DNA of 64,000 nucleotides, taken from assembly GCF_033439725.1 (NCBI RefSeq), contig NW_026944387.1:2666001-2730000 (forward strand). Reading direction: 5' to 3'. The notes beneath the pieces were generated by a model. That model made no database searches and was not told where the DNA came from. It saw nothing but the letters and a program-made list of their open reading frames with translations. Positions 1 to 11,809 of this stretch are shown in pieces; position 1 is the stretch's first letter; every line of letters begins with the position of its first letter. This DNA is from Neurospora tetraspora. Taxonomy: Eukaryota > Ascomycota > Sordariomycetes > Sordariales > Sordariaceae. The position numbers and the translations under genes were made by a program.

Positions 1-3000
1 CATGGTTGTGGTGGAGCCACCGCTGGTGTCGTTGTGGTTCGAATCAGCGCTGTCTTTGGGCGTTGCTGTGGGCGGGCGTTCGCCGCTGTTCTGCGATGCC
101 GCCAACATCGCGACCTTCTCAGCGTCGAGTGGAAAGGTCTGAGCCTTGCGGGCGTGGTCCTTCGTGGCTCCATTCTCGTCCAAGGTAGTGGTTGACCCGG
201 TGCGTTCCCGAGCGCCCATGTCACCACCGCCGCTAAGCTTGGAGACAGGAGTGACCAGCTTCTCCGTCAAGCTCTTGGTGAGCTGAGCTGGACCAGGTGC
301 GCCGATACCGGCCCCGGCACTGGTCTGCGCATGCTCAGCAGCCACTCCGTTTTTCTCATTGACTTCCTCGCTCGTCTTGCCACCTTCGAACTGCTTCTTG
401 AACTCCCGCTCGTTAGCCTTGAACTCCTTGTACTCGGCCCAGTTCGTTACGGCAGAATCTGGCATGGTGTGGAAGACGCGGCGGAAAATCTTGGTGTTAT
501 TCTCAGCGACGCGAGACCAAACATCATCATAGAAGTTTGGATTGAGAGGATCACGCATGCAGTCTTTGTCAATGTTGGCGAGCTCGATGTTCATGGCGAT
601 CTGGCTGTGAGACAGAGTCCCATTTTCTGTGATCTGAACAGGCGGTCCACCAATGTCAGTATCGTCCACAACAGGCAAGACAGGCAATTGGTTGGCTCTG
701 GGAAGACCAAGTTGCTCCGTAGTCCGTCTATTAAACGGCGGCATTGGCGGCATATACTCGTTGCCGATGCTTCCAGAAAGAGAGGCAGCATCGTGAGGCC
801 GAATGTGAAGCTCGTGGGGCTCATGCGGGCTGTCGAGAGTACCTCTGCCCTCCGCAGCGATATCGTGGACCAGCACTTCACGGCCATTCACTACGACAGA
901 GTCTCTGCCCTCATCGGTACCTTGCATTTGCGCAAGCTTCCAATGATCAGGTCCCAGTCCTTCCACGTCCCTTCTGTGCCTCTCATCAACATGCCCATGC
1001 CCATGCCCTTCTCTGCCGGCAACAGATTTGCCCTTGGAGTCCGGCCTTGGGAGTTCCTGCATCTCAACGTCATGATTGAAACTATGCGCTCTATGACGAG
1101 GGAGTTGCGGCGGCGGCGGCGTGCTCGGTAGTATATGAGACGACATATGCGATGACCTCCGTCTCCTGGACGAGCTCTCAGGGACCATGGAATCTTCTGA
1201 GTCGTCATTGAAGTCGCGATGTTCCAAGTTCGGATGCTCCATGTGGTGTTCCGTGCGCTGTTCCATCTCAGCTCTTGCTTCGGCCTCGTCAAGCTCTGCT
1301 TGACGTTCTTCCTCTTGAATCTCATCGACATCCAAGCCCAAGTGTTCCCTCATCAGTCGGAGACGCAGGGTGTGAGCAAAACGGCCAACCTGGTAAGGCT
1401 TCCCACCCATGGTGGACCAAATCATGTCAGTGTCACGAACAACCGCCGCACATTCCGAATCACGATTGCCAAGCATAGACCGCTCATTGATGTTGGCTGA
1501 TCCGATCAAGGCAATACGGTCATCGACAATGATACACTTGGCATGGATGTAGAGTTGTTCGGTCGTCAGGGTGTTGTTCTTAAGTTTACCCCATTGACGC
1601 AGACTGAAGAACTGGACGTAGTCCTCCGGGTTAATGCCAGCAGCCCTAAGACGGCCAAAGATGGAATGTTCTCCGCGGCAGATACTCCGATACTGACACT
1701 GCAGAATCAGACGCACACTGGTTCCGTCTTGATCATTGACCTCGTTTTGGAAGCCTGGCATCAAAGGGATGATAATGACCGCGCGCCAGTCCTCGCCCTT
1801 TTCGTGCGCACGGATAGCGCGCTCAACCAGAGCATCGCCGATACGATTGACGATTTTCACGTTCAGTGTTTCCGTGCTGGTTACGAAGAACTGGTTCTCC
1901 ATGTAGACAAAGTGGTCAGACTCCTCAATCATCTTGACATATGCTGACTGGATGCTGTGTTCGGTCTCGTCGATACCAATCGACCAGGTCGATGCTGAAC
2001 GGAGCATTTGCACCTCGCAGGTTCCATTCAAACCTGCGGCCTCAAGTTCCTCTGCGCTGCAATCAGGAGGTGGCAGCAAGAATGGTGTAGGCCTCGTGGG
2101 CTTCCGGCCACGTCTCACATAATTCCACCTCTGAACGAAGTGGCGGGTCAGATCTCTGGCTGGCTGACCAACAACCTGCATGGCGATATCATGCCACGGC
2201 ATTCTGGGAACCTTGGACCGGTCATACATCTCCTCATATGGCTCATGGAGCCTGACGAAGTCCTGGACACGAGGATTTGAGTAGTCCTTTCCTGGGAACA
2301 TTTGGCAATGCTCTGCATCCTTGGGCAGATTGTACGAATCAGGCTCGAATCCGGTGGGTTTGTCATCGGTCACTGGATGCTGCGGTGTGTCCCATCGACC
2401 GAAACACAGATCTATACCGCCGACAAATGCGATGTCGTGGTCGACAATAACCAGCTTTTCGTGGTGAGCGAAGAAGAACTGATTCTTCTTGAACTGGTTA
2501 GGTGATCTTTGAACAAAGATGTTAGGGTGGAGGTTCAATAGGGAAAACTTGGTGTACTCCGAGTCGATCGGAACTGCGGCTTCGACATTTCGGTAGACAA
2601 TGACGAAAATCTTGACACCTTCCTGTGCCTTTCTCTGGAGTAGACGATCGAGACGCCATTTTTGACTAATACAAGCGGGTCGCCTCATGTACAGTTCTGG
2701 GCTCAGCCACCAGTCGTGAATGTAGATAACATCCTTGGCCATACTGATGGCTCTTGAGACGTTCCACATGTAGTCTCGACCGTCGACAAGCCATTGGGCG
2801 AATACGCCAGTTCGAACAGGCGCATAGCTTCCAAAGCGATTCTGCTGATGCCATGGTGTACTTTTGAGCATCTCCAGAATGGATTCCTCGAACTGCTGTA
2901 TTAGATGCTGGCTAGAGGAGAACAGCTTGATCTTCCTCTCAGATGTCATGATCTTCAGGGTATGGTGATTGGAGGACTTAGACTTCTTGGCCGTGGTTGG

Positions 3001-5205
3001 GTCGAAATTCTCGAGATCCTCCTCGCCTTCATTGCCGTTTGCGGTGAGGTGTTTGTTCTTGTCCTTCTTAGAAACAATCTTGAACTTGGGGTCGACGAGA
3101 TAAACGTCGTAGATGTTCATGTTCTCCGGCGATTCGACACAAACGATATAACTCTGACGAACAAGGAACCACTTCTTGCTGTGCCTAGCAATAACCTTGC
3201 CCGGTGTCAGGACCCTCCGGAAATCGAGCCCTTTGGAGGACTGAATGTGGAGGTAACACTCCTTTCCGTGATAGCTTCCCTCGGCAGCAAGGCGGACTCC
3301 AAGAGCAGAAAGCTCCAAGAATCGACAGAGTCGGTTGCTGTCTGCCCGGAACATGAGCCAACGAACCATCTCTTGCAAATACTTTTCCAGAATCCTCTGC
3401 TGCTGTTCGATATACTTCCTCTTCTTGGCGGCTGCGTCAAGAGCTATTTGATTCAGATCACCCTTTGAACCCAAGGCCGAATTCTTGCGGCGCCCACCAA
3501 AAGCACTCATGCGAGACTTCTTTTTTCGTACCTGCGGCCTGCCATTTTCTTCAACATCAGTGCCCTCAACAGCCGTTTCCCCGGCAGTGGCCTCACCGGC
3601 GGGATCCTCGAGTATACGAGGGGGCTCAAGTGGTTCTTGTTCCTCCTCGTCGCCCTCCAAGCCTCTTACTGCGCGCAAGTAAGGGAAAGCCGAAATAGGG
3701 AAATTTGGCTGTTTGGGTCTGACACCACCCTCTGGGCGATGTATCGTGAGCTTGTCTTTAGGAGGGTTGATCTTGTATTTGAAGTGGAGGTTCATGATCT
3801 CCTTTATGTGACGTTTGACCGTCCACTTCATTTGGCTGGGGCCGCTGCCGTACTCGAGCTCAATGGTGAACAGCACATGTCTCTCGCTGTCTTTGCCTGG
3901 AAGAGGCGCACTGTCCTTGATACGGAGCCTTAGCTGTTCGAGAAGGACCGGAATTCTTTTGTTTCCATGTTCGTCGCGCTGGATCATGCTGGCAAACATC
4001 AAGACAGCCGGTGTAACTGCGGTAAGCTCGGCCATGAGCTCGGCAGATTTGAAGTAGTCGTATTGGTCGTCCCTCTTCTGCCGCAGCAGACGCAAGGTGC
4101 TTTTGACTTGACGCCATTTGTGAGCACCAAAAGTTGCGGCCCTGTCCGTTCCGAAAAAGGGCCTCCTCGGAGTGGCATCCCCGTCAGAAACCCCACCGCC
4201 GAGGTTAGAGAAGCGCCGAAGATGCTGGCCAATCCTACGGGGAGATTCAAGTTCATCGCCCTCACCACCCGGCCGGTTTGACATCCACAAGTTCGTCCTC
4301 CTGTTGATGCGCTGTCTGGCGATATGATCCCTGCCCTCACCCTCGGAAAGGCCTCCACGGTCTCCAATATCTGATAACGTGGAACGGCGTATAAAGCCGA
4401 AGCGGGCATGTCCACCGGGTGTGGTCGGCTCTTGCTCGATTCGAGGCGTGTTGGGAGTCGAGAACGATTCGAACCTTGGCCGCCTAATCCGTTTCTTTTT
4501 CTTTTGTCGAATCTGTGGCTCCCCTACCCTCTCATCGGCAGTCTCCTCTGCGTCGGCATCTTCGTCGCTGCGGTCGTCGACTGATCGGGGATGACGGTGG
4601 CGTGACACGGTTGGGGAGCTAGCTGTAGAGTTAATCTCAGACTTGAAAGTCTGCGAGGTGCTGGGGCCGGCGAGCTCTTTCAGCTTGGTCATGAAGCTGG
4701 ACCCTCGGATCCTGTTCATGGTATCTTTGGTATCCCATGAGCCATGACGCTCGTGGTGTATGACGGGTGGGGGTTCGAGGACGACATCGTTGTTGGCAAA
4801 CTGTACGCTGCGCTCGGAGTAGGGCACATCGGAAGGGCCTGTGCCAGCTGGCGGAAGGGTCGAGGGGACGGAGGAGCGAGTAGTGGTTTCGTTGACATGT
4901 TGAAGCGGCAGCCAGGCGGGCGGGCCTTGATCGGGTACAGGAGAGACACCGTCGTTGTGTGGCTGGCCTCCGTTCAGGTAGTCCGGGGCGGACGGGCTTT
5001 CATTAGCTCTCGGTGTCCTCGGAGAACTCGCCTTGGTTGCGAAGTCGAATTGGTCGGAGCCGATGGGTGACGGAACGCCGAACACTTGGGCCTGGGTGAT
5101 TGTTGGTAGTTCCTCAAGGGTCCCTGATTGCAGAACACTCTCTTTGCGCGGATGTGTTGTTGGCACAGGCAGACTGGTCGAACTGGATTTGTTCGGGTCG
5201 GCCAT
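1..5205 (-). CDS. pld1: Phospholipase D1 (SPO14/PLD1 type), 3' end outside window
   Basis: Hydrolyses phosphatidylcholine to phosphatidic acid at membranes, acting in vesicle traffic and lipid signalling. The reading frame is open for 1,735 codons with no intron seen and runs off the left edge, so the C-terminus is missing. The start has a good context (CCACCATGG). Two HKD catalytic motifs are visible: HEKLVIVD (H915, K917, D922) and HAKCIIVD (H1221, K1223, D1228), the second followed by GSANINERS. A PX-like domain sits near residues 440-520 (KRHIKEIMNLHFKYK) and a PH-like segment near 670-740 (WFLVRQSYIVCVESPENM), the order expected for eukaryotic PLD1. The N-terminal 400 residues and the tail after HKD2 are low-complexity. 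It is transcribed divergently from gamma-tubulin. The family call is secure; only the missing end is unknown. Confidence 0.95.
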   Translation of the reverse strand, partial: MADPNKSSSTSLPVPTTHPRKESVLQSGTLEELPTITQAQVFGVPSPIGSDQFDFATKASSPRTPRANESPSAPDYLNGGQPHNDGVSPVPDQGPPAWLPLQHVNETTTRSSVPSTLPPAGTGPSDVPYSERSVQFANNDVVLEPPPVIHHERHGSWDTKDTMNRIRGSSFMTKLKELAGPSTSQTFKSEINSTASSPTVSRHRHPRSVDDRSDEDADAEETADERVGEPQIRQKKKKRIRRPRFESFSTPNTPRIEQEPTTPGGHARFGFIRRSTLSDIGDRGGLSEGEGRDHIARQRINRRTNLWMSNRPGGEGDELESPRRIGQHLRRFSNLGGGVSDGDATPRRPFFGTDRAATFGAHKWRQVKSTLRLLRQKRDDQYDYFKSAELMAELTAVTPAVLMFASMIQRDEHGNKRIPVLLEQLRLRIKDSAPLPGKDSERHVLFTIELEYGSGPSQMKWTVKRHIKEIMNLHFKYKINPPKDKLTIHRPEGGVRPKQPNFPISAFPYLRAVRGLEGDEEEQEPLEPPRILEDPAGEATAGETAVEGTDVEENGRPQVRKKKSRMSAFGGRRKNSALGSKGDLNQIALDAAAKKRKYIEQQQRILEKYLQEMVRWLMFRADSNRLCRFLELSALGVRLAAEGSYHGKECYLHIQSSKGLDFRRVLTPGKVIARHSKKWFLVRQSYIVCVESPENMNIYDVYLVDPKFKIVSKKDKNKHLTANGNEGEEDLENFDPTTAKKSKSSNHHTLKIMTSERKIKLFSSSQHLIQQFEESILEMLKSTPWHQQNRFGSYAPVRTGVFAQWLVDGRDYMWNVSRAISMAKDVIYIHDWWLSPELYMRRPACISQKWRLDRLLQRKAQEGVKIFVIVYRNVEAAVPIDSEYTKFSLLNLHPNIFVQRSPNQFKKNQFFFAHHEKLVIVDHDIAFVGGIDLCFGRWDTPQHPVTDDKPTGFEPDSYNLPKDAEHCQMFPGKDYSNPRVQDFVRLHEPYEEMYDRSKVPRMPWHDIAMQVVGQPARDLTRHFVQRWNYVRRGRKPTRPTPFLLPPPDCSAEELEAAGLNGTCEVQMLRSASTWSIGIDETEHSIQSAYVKMIEESDHFVYMENQFFVTSTETLNVKIVNRIGDALVERAIRAHEKGEDWRAVIIIPLMPGFQNEVNDQDGTSVRLILQCQYRSICRGEHSIFGRLRAAGINPEDYVQFFSLRQWGKLKNNTLTTEQLYIHAKCIIVDDRIALIGSANINERSMLGNRDSECAAVVRDTDMIWSTMGGKPYQVGRFAHTLRLRLMREHLGLDVDEIQEEERQAELDEAEARAEMEQRTEHHMEHPNLEHRDFNDDSEDSMVPESSSRRRRSSHMSSHILPSTPPPPQLPRHRAHSFNHDVEMQELPRPDSKGKSVAGREGHGHGHVDERHRRDVEGLGPDHWKLAQMQGTDEGRDSVVVNGREVLVHDIAAEGRGTLDSPHEPHELHIRPHDAASLSGSIGNEYMPPMPPFNRRTTEQLGLPRANQLPVLPVVDDTDIGGPPVQITENGTLSHSQIAMNIELANIDKDCMRDPLNPNFYDDVWSRVAENNTKIFRRVFHTMPDSAVTNWAEYKEFKANEREFKKQFEGGKTSEEVNEKNGVAAEHAQTSAGAGIGAPGPAQLTKSLTEKLVTPVSKLSGGGDMGARERTGSTTTLDENGATKDHARKAQTFPLDAEKVAMLAASQNSGERPPTATPKDSADSNHNDTSGGSTTTM

Positions 5206-6344
5206 GGTGGAAGATGGGCGGTTGACGGTTGGTCAGCCTACTGGGGGACTGGTGAAGTATGTTCTTGTTGTTGATGTTGGGAAACCTGGACAATTTCTTG
5301 AAGGAAGAAGGTGTAGGATCCTCGGTAGCGAAACATGCCGTAGCTCACAAGTATCCGTCGAAATCGTCCCGATCGTGGGAAGCGGTTTGACCCTCCAGGG
5401 GCTCGAAGACGGCGGTCAACTTTTCGTTGGAGACGATGATCGGAATTGCTGGTCGGGTTGGGGCCGAACGAGCCAACGACCGAGAGGAGAGTGGCAGAGT
5501 GGTTCCAGTCGAACCAACAAGGTCGGTGAAAGAACAGACGGCGGCGTGGCTAGTAGGAAAGGTGATTATTCCCTGGCTACCTCCCAAGGTGAAGTTCGCA
5601 GATACAGTCGGTACTTAGTAGGGGGAGGTCGAAGTAGAGAAACCAAAGATGACAAGGTGACGTTGAGGATTGAAGCAAGGTGCCAACTGTTAGTACTACA
5701 CACCTCAGCGGGCATCCCCGTAAACAGGTAGGCGCAAAAAGGGGCAGGAGAGAGGTCAAACTTGGAAGTTGTTGTTATTCCTTGGCGCGCGTCTGTTACT
5801 GTTATCGTCCGGTACGGTAATTGTCCGTTGTAGCGTAACGTTGAATGAGTGAGCCAAGAGCAGTATCTTCATTCTGTCAACTACTCTACCTCTGTATTCT
5901 ATCTGATATCTTGACCGTTACCTCTCTTCTACGTCAACATTCCCCGTTATATGAGGGGAAAACGTGCAAGATGCCTGCCTGTGTCGTGTGTTTGTTTCGG
6001 TCAAAGTGGTGAGACGAAGGATCCCGTCCCGTCACGTTGCAAGGTAGCGCAATGCTCCGCTAAACAAAGGCGCTGGAGGAGGTCCCGTCGCACCTGGACT
6101 GCTGTTTACCTTAGGTTGGAGTAGACATGCAGGCACGGCCCTTAAATTGCAGAAGCTATACCTGACAGGGTTAGCAATCTGGGGCGCCTTATAACTGCTG
6201 GATCCAGCCGACGGGAGCCAGCCACTCAGCCCGGCCCATGGATGTCTCTGCTGACGTCCTTGTGTTTACCGACGCTCCCTCCGCTTTTGTCCCGATTGCA
6301 ACAATTTCCGCCTGGAGGTCTCGCGCCTCGTTAATGCCACCACC
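5206..6344. promoter_or_regulatory. Divergent intergenic region between PLD1 and gamma-tubulin
   Basis: About 1.1 kb without a supportable gene; it must hold both promoters. Read towards PLD1, only one ATG (on the minus strand near 5334) occurs in the 500 bases before the PLD1 start, so the PLD1 leader may be about 0.5 kb with one uORF. Read towards gamma-tubulin, an out-of-frame ATG lies at 6334, eleven bases before the chosen start. Confidence 0.5.
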
Positions 6345-7949
6345 ATGCCCAGGTACGCGCCCCCGACCAAACAGCCAACTTTTCGTAACGACCTATCACT
6401 AACCAGAAAACAGAGAAATAATAACCATCCAGGCCGGCCAGTGCGGCAACAGCAGTGAGTGCCCAATCCAGCCGGACGAGGCAGTCGACCTTCACCCAGT
6501 CTTGCGTCTCAACAACTGGCAGCTGAACGCGCAACCGCTAACATTCTCAAGTCGGAAGCCAGTTCTGGCAGCAGCTGTGTCTGGAACACGGCATCAGCCA
6601 AGATGGAACCATCGAGGACTTTGCGACCGAAGGCGGCGACCGTAAAGATGTCTTCTTTTACCAGAGCGACGATACGCGATACATTCCCCGGTCCATCCTA
6701 ATCGATCTCGAACCCCGAGTGATCAATACCATCCAGACTGGACCGTACCGAAACATCTACAACCCGGAAAACTTCTATGTGGGCAAGAGCGGTCTTGGTG
6801 CGGGCAACAACTGGGGCGACGGTTACCAGACAGGCGAGCAGGTACATGAGGAGATCATGGAGATGATTGAGCGTGAAGCCGACGGCAGCGATTCCCTCGA
6901 GGGTTTCATGATGCTACATTCGATCGCCGGCGGCACAGGATCAGGACTGGGCTCTTTCCTACTGGAGCGACTGAACGACCGCTTCCCCAAGAAGATCATC
7001 CAAACATACTCGGTATTTCCCGACACGACCAGCGCCGGCGACGTTGTCGTACACCCTTACAACAGTTTGCTTGCGATGAGGAGGTTAACGCAAAACGCCG
7101 ACTCGGTTGTGGTGCTTGACAACGGCGCCTTGTCACACATTGCCGCCGACAGACTACACGTACAAGAGCCCTCGTTCCAACAGACCAACCAGCTCGTATC
7201 GACCGTCATGTCCGCCAGCACAACCACCCTCCGATACCCCGGCTACATGCACAACGACCTGGTCAGCATTCTCGCGTCCTTGATCCCGACTCCTCGATGC
7301 CACTTCTTGATGACGTCGTACACGCCCTTTACTGGCGACCAGGTGGAGCAGGCTAAGACGGTGCGCAAGACGACGGTTCTCGACGTGATGAGACGATTGC
7401 TGCAGCCCAAGAATCGCATGGTGTCTACTGTACCCGGCAAGAAGAGCTGCTACATCTCCATCCTGAACGTCATCCAGGGCGACGTGGACCCAACCGATGT
7501 GCACAAGAGTCTGCTCCGTATTAGGGAGCGTCGTCTTGCTACATTCATCCCTTGGGGTCCCGCTAGCATTCAGGTGGCGCTGACCAAGAGGAGTCCCTAC
7601 GTGACTATGGCACATCGTGTCAGTGGTTTGATGTTGGCAAACCATACCAGTATTGCTACGGTACGTTAACTGCTGGAGTGTTGACTAGGTAGATGACCAA
7701 ACTGACATTTCTTTCACACAGCTCTTCAAGCGCATCGTCAGGCAGTACGATGGTATGCGGAAGCGCAACGCCTTCATGGAAGCCTACAAGAAAACGGCAC
7801 CGTTTTCCGAAAACCTCAACGAGTTTGACGAAGCCAGGGAGGTCGTCATGGACCTCATTGCCGACTACGAGGCTGCCGAAGACGCCAACTATCTCAACCC
7901 AGACCTTGGCGAAAACGCGTCGGTCGACACGGACAAGAGAATGGCTTGA
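6345..7949 (+). CDS. tbg: Gamma-tubulin
   Basis: Component of the gamma-tubulin complex that nucleates microtubules at spindle pole bodies. Four exons: 6345-6352, 6414-6454, 6552-7660, 7722-7949, giving 461 residues, the usual length. The N-terminus [15 protein letters not shown] is split over two tiny exons of 8 and 41 bases. The tubulin GTP-binding signature appears as [10 protein letters not shown], and the C-terminus ([17 protein letters not shown] onward) is gamma- rather than alpha- or beta-type. Introns are 61, 97 and 61 bases with standard GT...AG ends and CTAAC-like branch sites. An out-of-frame ATG eleven bases upstream sits in a poorer context (TTAATGC) than the chosen one (ACCATGC), so leaky scanning is expected. 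Confidence 0.95.
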
Positions 7950-9219
7950 GTCTTATAACGGACAGATGATGGCCAGGTGGTGGCCTTTTGTTTTTTTCAG
8001 AAAGAGATAGCTGGTATAACTCTTTTTCTACTAGGCTAAGGCGATATCACGACCAAATTGTTATTTGCAGGCGTTATTGGGCGGGAGGAAAACTAGGAGG
8101 AAGGTGTTGGCGCGCATTCTGTATCATTTGCCATGTTGGTTGTTGATGATTGCAGCAACATCTTTGACCACTGAGGCTATGAAATACCAAATTGTCTTCA
8201 AACCCCAAAATGCATGCATGCGGGACCTCAGACTTGGGGTTCATAAATAACCCCAAGTTGACAAGTATTCAACCAACTGACGAGTGGCTTCGTGGTCGAG
8301 CGGTGTGGTGCGCTGAGCTCTCTTTGCACATGGAGGGTTGCGCGCCGCATGCCAGGGACAGAGCCCCCCGCCGCCTAGTAACCCAACGGGGGCCTTAATG
8401 GCGGGGGAGACACTCCCTGGAAGCACTGTAAGCTGGCGTCTTCGGGCTACGCAAATAGGGCTCTTCTACTCCCTTCCAGTTTACGTGACGTCAGCCGTTC
8501 GATTCCTGCTCTTGTCTCCTCTTTTTGCACTTTTTTTTGGTTGTTTTTTCACCATCGGTGGGTGATGCGATCAATAACGTTATGGTTCTCTGTCGGATGC
8601 TATCTACATGTATAAAGTGAACAGCGACAATGAAGCTATCACCAGATCTTGGCATTGCTTAGCGTATTTAGACCCTTGAGACCAGGATGACACTGCTTAG
8701 GCTCAATGAGGAACCCAATGACTGAGATAGGCGTGTGTCCTTATCAACCATCCAGACTAAGGATGACCTCATCAAGATTTGGCGAGATATATCAGATGCA
8801 TTGCGCTCATGCAAAGATCTTAGATGACATGGTCATCCAGCGCGGAAAGGGAGGAGTCCTTCTCAGAAGCCCCTTGGAGTTTCCCTGCTGCTCCAACTTC
8901 CCCAGAAAGAGCAAAGAGCTTGGGACATGCTCTGACCAATGGAAAGTCAGCTTTTCTCAGTCCTCAAAAACCCCAGCCTTATTCGACGCCACAAAGTGGG
9001 TCGTTGTGTGGAGGCAAATGCCGCGGCGGACAACTTAGCTAAGCCGCAGCATCACTGTAACTGAACTGAGAGTCGGAGGCTCGCTGTGTAACCGCAGAGC
9101 GGGACGAACGTCGATATCATTGCGATCTTGGGTTTGCGCATTTGCCCCGTCCGGACCGCCCTCTCCTCTCACTCCATTCCCCTAGACTTCGCTCTCATTG
9201 CGACAATTTATAATCCAAC
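7950..9219. other. Intergenic, gamma-tubulin 3' flank and PSST promoter
   Basis: No gene recognised. The first part is the gamma-tubulin 3' UTR. Short open frames around 8.7-9.0 kb have no protein-like features. The last 200 bases before the next start contain no ATG. Confidence 0.5.
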
Positions 9220-10170
9220 ATGTTGTCTTCGGTGAGGACAGGCGCCTCAATGGCTCTTCGAGGTGGGTGAAGCTCTGCTCTTGTATTTTTTTTTTGGTTT
9301 TCTGTACACTGCGAAGTCCGCGCGCGAGTCATTCAGCAACTCCATCACGAATCCCCACGAACTCCAGCTGACGATAAACCAACTATCCACAGCCCGGCCG
9401 ACTGCCCAAAGCGTCCCCTTCCGCGCCGCCGCTGTCGCTTCCATCTCCTCGTCCTCCCGCAAGGACGCCACGGGCGCCGTCGCCCCCGCTGGCGCACAGC
9501 ACGGCATCGCCAGGCGCGAGCGCAGAGAGGTTCCTCTTGCCAGCCAGGAGGGCACCAAGGGCGCCGTTCAATATGCTCTGTACGTTATTGAGGACCCGAG
9601 GCTCCACGAACTCCACACCCGTTCATGACAGCCAGACAAGGATATCCCCTATATCACTATATCTCTCCACCACAACCAACAACCACATGGCACCCACACT
9701 AACATGTGTCCAACAATAGCACAACCCTCGACAGTATCGTCAACTGGGCCCGGCAATCCTCTCTCTGGCCCATGACCTTCGGTCTCGCCTGCTGCGCCGT
9801 CGAGATGATGCACCTCTCGACCCCGCGGTACGATCAAGATCGGCTGGGCATCATCTTCCGCGCCTCGCCGCGCCAGTCGGACGTGATGATTGTTGCCGGT
9901 ACCTTGACCAACAAGATGGCCCCCGCCCTGCGCCAGGTGTACGACCAGATGCCCGACCCGCGCTGGGTCATCAGCATGGGCTCGTGCGCCAACGGCGGCG
10001 GCTACTACCACTACTCGTACAGCGTCGTGCGCGGCTGCGACCGGATTGTCCCCGTTGATGTCTACGTGCCCGGTTGCCCGCCTACTAGTGAGGCGCTTAT
10101 GTATGGCATTTTCCAGTTGCAGAGGAAGATGCGGAATACCAAGATTACTAGGATGTGGTATCGCAAGTAG
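9220..10170 (+). CDS. nuo19.3: NADH:ubiquinone oxidoreductase PSST subunit (19.3 kDa, NDUFS7)
   Basis: Mitochondrial complex I subunit that carries iron-sulphur cluster N2 and hands electrons to ubiquinone. Exons 9220-9262, 9393-9579 and 9720-10170 give 226 residues. The first ~60 residues are rich in Arg, Ser and Ala with almost no acid, as for a mitochondrial presequence. N2 ligands are all visible: the tandem cysteines in [11 protein letters not shown] (C101, C102), GSCANGGG (C166) and VPGCPPT (C196). The C-terminus WYRK is typical. Introns of 130 and 140 bases have GT...AG ends. It lies 1.3 kb downstream of gamma-tubulin on the same strand with no sign of shared regulation. Confidence 0.96.
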
Positions 10171-11809
10171 ATTGCGCAGTTTACTGGCTTGCTTGCGGGC
10201 TTCTATGGGGGTGAACTCTTGGTATGGAAGAAGAGGGTGGTGGGTGGATAGCGTGAAGGGGATTTGATGAGATGAGAAGATCGAGTTTTGGCAAAAACCG
10301 GAAAGACAGCACGGTTAGACTTGATGGACGGACGGAAGAGCTCGAGAACAGCGGCTCATGGGAAGGAAATTCAGTGGAATTAGACAAGATGTATTATGCT
10401 CAAAGTTGGCTTCTTGCTTTTTCTCCTTTTCCTCAAAAGTTCACCATGAACTGGACAACTTTTGGTCAGTTGTACTGTGTTTCGCTTCGGGATGTGATTA
10501 TGTACTTTCGGTGTATATATATATGTACAATTAAGGCGTCGCGCGAGTCTACACTGTTGAGAAAGACTGGCCATCTTTCAACTGCACAGTCCATGATAAG
10601 CTACTGTTTGTTGGGAGCTCAACTTGCCGATGCTTGCCACAAACTTCCAAGACGGGTTTCAATGACATGTCTGTCCTCGCCAGCCATATGACGGTACTCG
10701 AGGGAGGATTGTGGATAGTCTGTCATCCATGGAGTTACATCCTCAGACCGTCTTCAGGAATTCAAGGGCTCATTAGCTGTTTACCATAAATAGGTATGAT
10801 AACTATGTCTTTTTCTGCGTTAACACTCGATCTTCGATCTTAGCTGCATGCTTATGGGTTCAAACGTGAACAGATTGATGTAAGAGCCTAAGATACCGAC
10901 ACAGCCGGTGGAGGTCGGGAGATACCAATCAAGGTCTGGATAGTCCGTCCAGTATTAGGTCTTATTAACTGAATGAAAAAGATGGTCTTTGAACAGTTAC
11001 AGAGCTTGTATACGGAATGCTTCATCGTCTTTTCAGCCTCTCTTCATCATCTCTCTTCATTTCTATTTCTTCACTTCTCTCTCTTCACTTCTCACTTCAC
11101 TCCTCTCTTCACTTCTCACTTCACTCCTCTCTTCACTTCTCTCTTTTCACTTTTTTTCATTCATCAAAAGACAAAGGAAGTCTGGTACGGATAGTCTCAA
11201 ATTAGGCAGAAGAGGGACTCTGGATGGAAAATGAATAGCAAGGGTGAGAAGGAAAGCTCGAATCCGAGGAAACGCAATAGGAGGTGAAAGTTTACTGATG
11301 TGGCAGAGCATCGATGGTTAGACCGATTGTGGACTAAGCAGTCCAATGGAGGGCAGCTTTCAAGACGTCTATTGCCAACTGGAATCTGGTGAAAGGGATT
11401 GGAGAGAACATGGCGCGGGAGAAGATTGACGGATGACTGAAGGAAAGCATGAGGAAGACTGGGCGGCAAGATTGGAGAGGAGTAGAATTGGTCGTCGCAG
11501 TGAGTTGGTAACGTTAGGGGAGAGGGAGGAGCAGACGAGGTAAGTGAGACCGCGTAGGCTTTATGACTGGAAGGGACACACAAATAATCACCAACAATGT
11601 AAAAACAAGAATAGTTAACCATTGTTTACCGGCTGACGACCGGATGATAACAAACACATGCATATAATTTTTTGAACTCCCAATTATGTACCTATTCCAT
11701 ACAAGATAAACAGAGAATCTTCCTTAGCCAACACCGCCCGCCCGCCCAACCCATCAGGGTATCATCCATCATCTTCCTACATCCATCTCACAGTTGACAA
11801 ACAACCCGA
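10171..11809. other. Convergent intergenic region (PSST subunit / MPP10)
   Basis: Two genes converge here, so it holds two 3' UTRs. A 139-codon open frame at 10272-10691 has no recognisable domain and starts in a poor context, so it is not called. A pyrimidine-rich tract with a 24-bp repeat lies at 11.03-11.17 kb. Confidence 0.5.
11083..11150. repeat. 24-bp tandem repeat in a CT-rich tract
   Basis: The unit CTTCACTTCTCACTTCACTC plus CTCT occurs twice exactly (11083-11106, 11107-11130) and a third partial copy follows. The surrounding 11030-11165 is almost pure C/T with occasional A. Confidence 0.85.

Noticed and set aside
8706-9038. Open frame of 110 codons between gamma-tubulin and the complex I gene
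   Set aside because: No domain pattern, poor start context and no conserved blocks; chance frame in intergenic DNA.
10272-10691. Open frame of 139 codons downstream of the complex I gene
   Set aside because: No recognisable motif, and it begins inside the likely 3' UTR.
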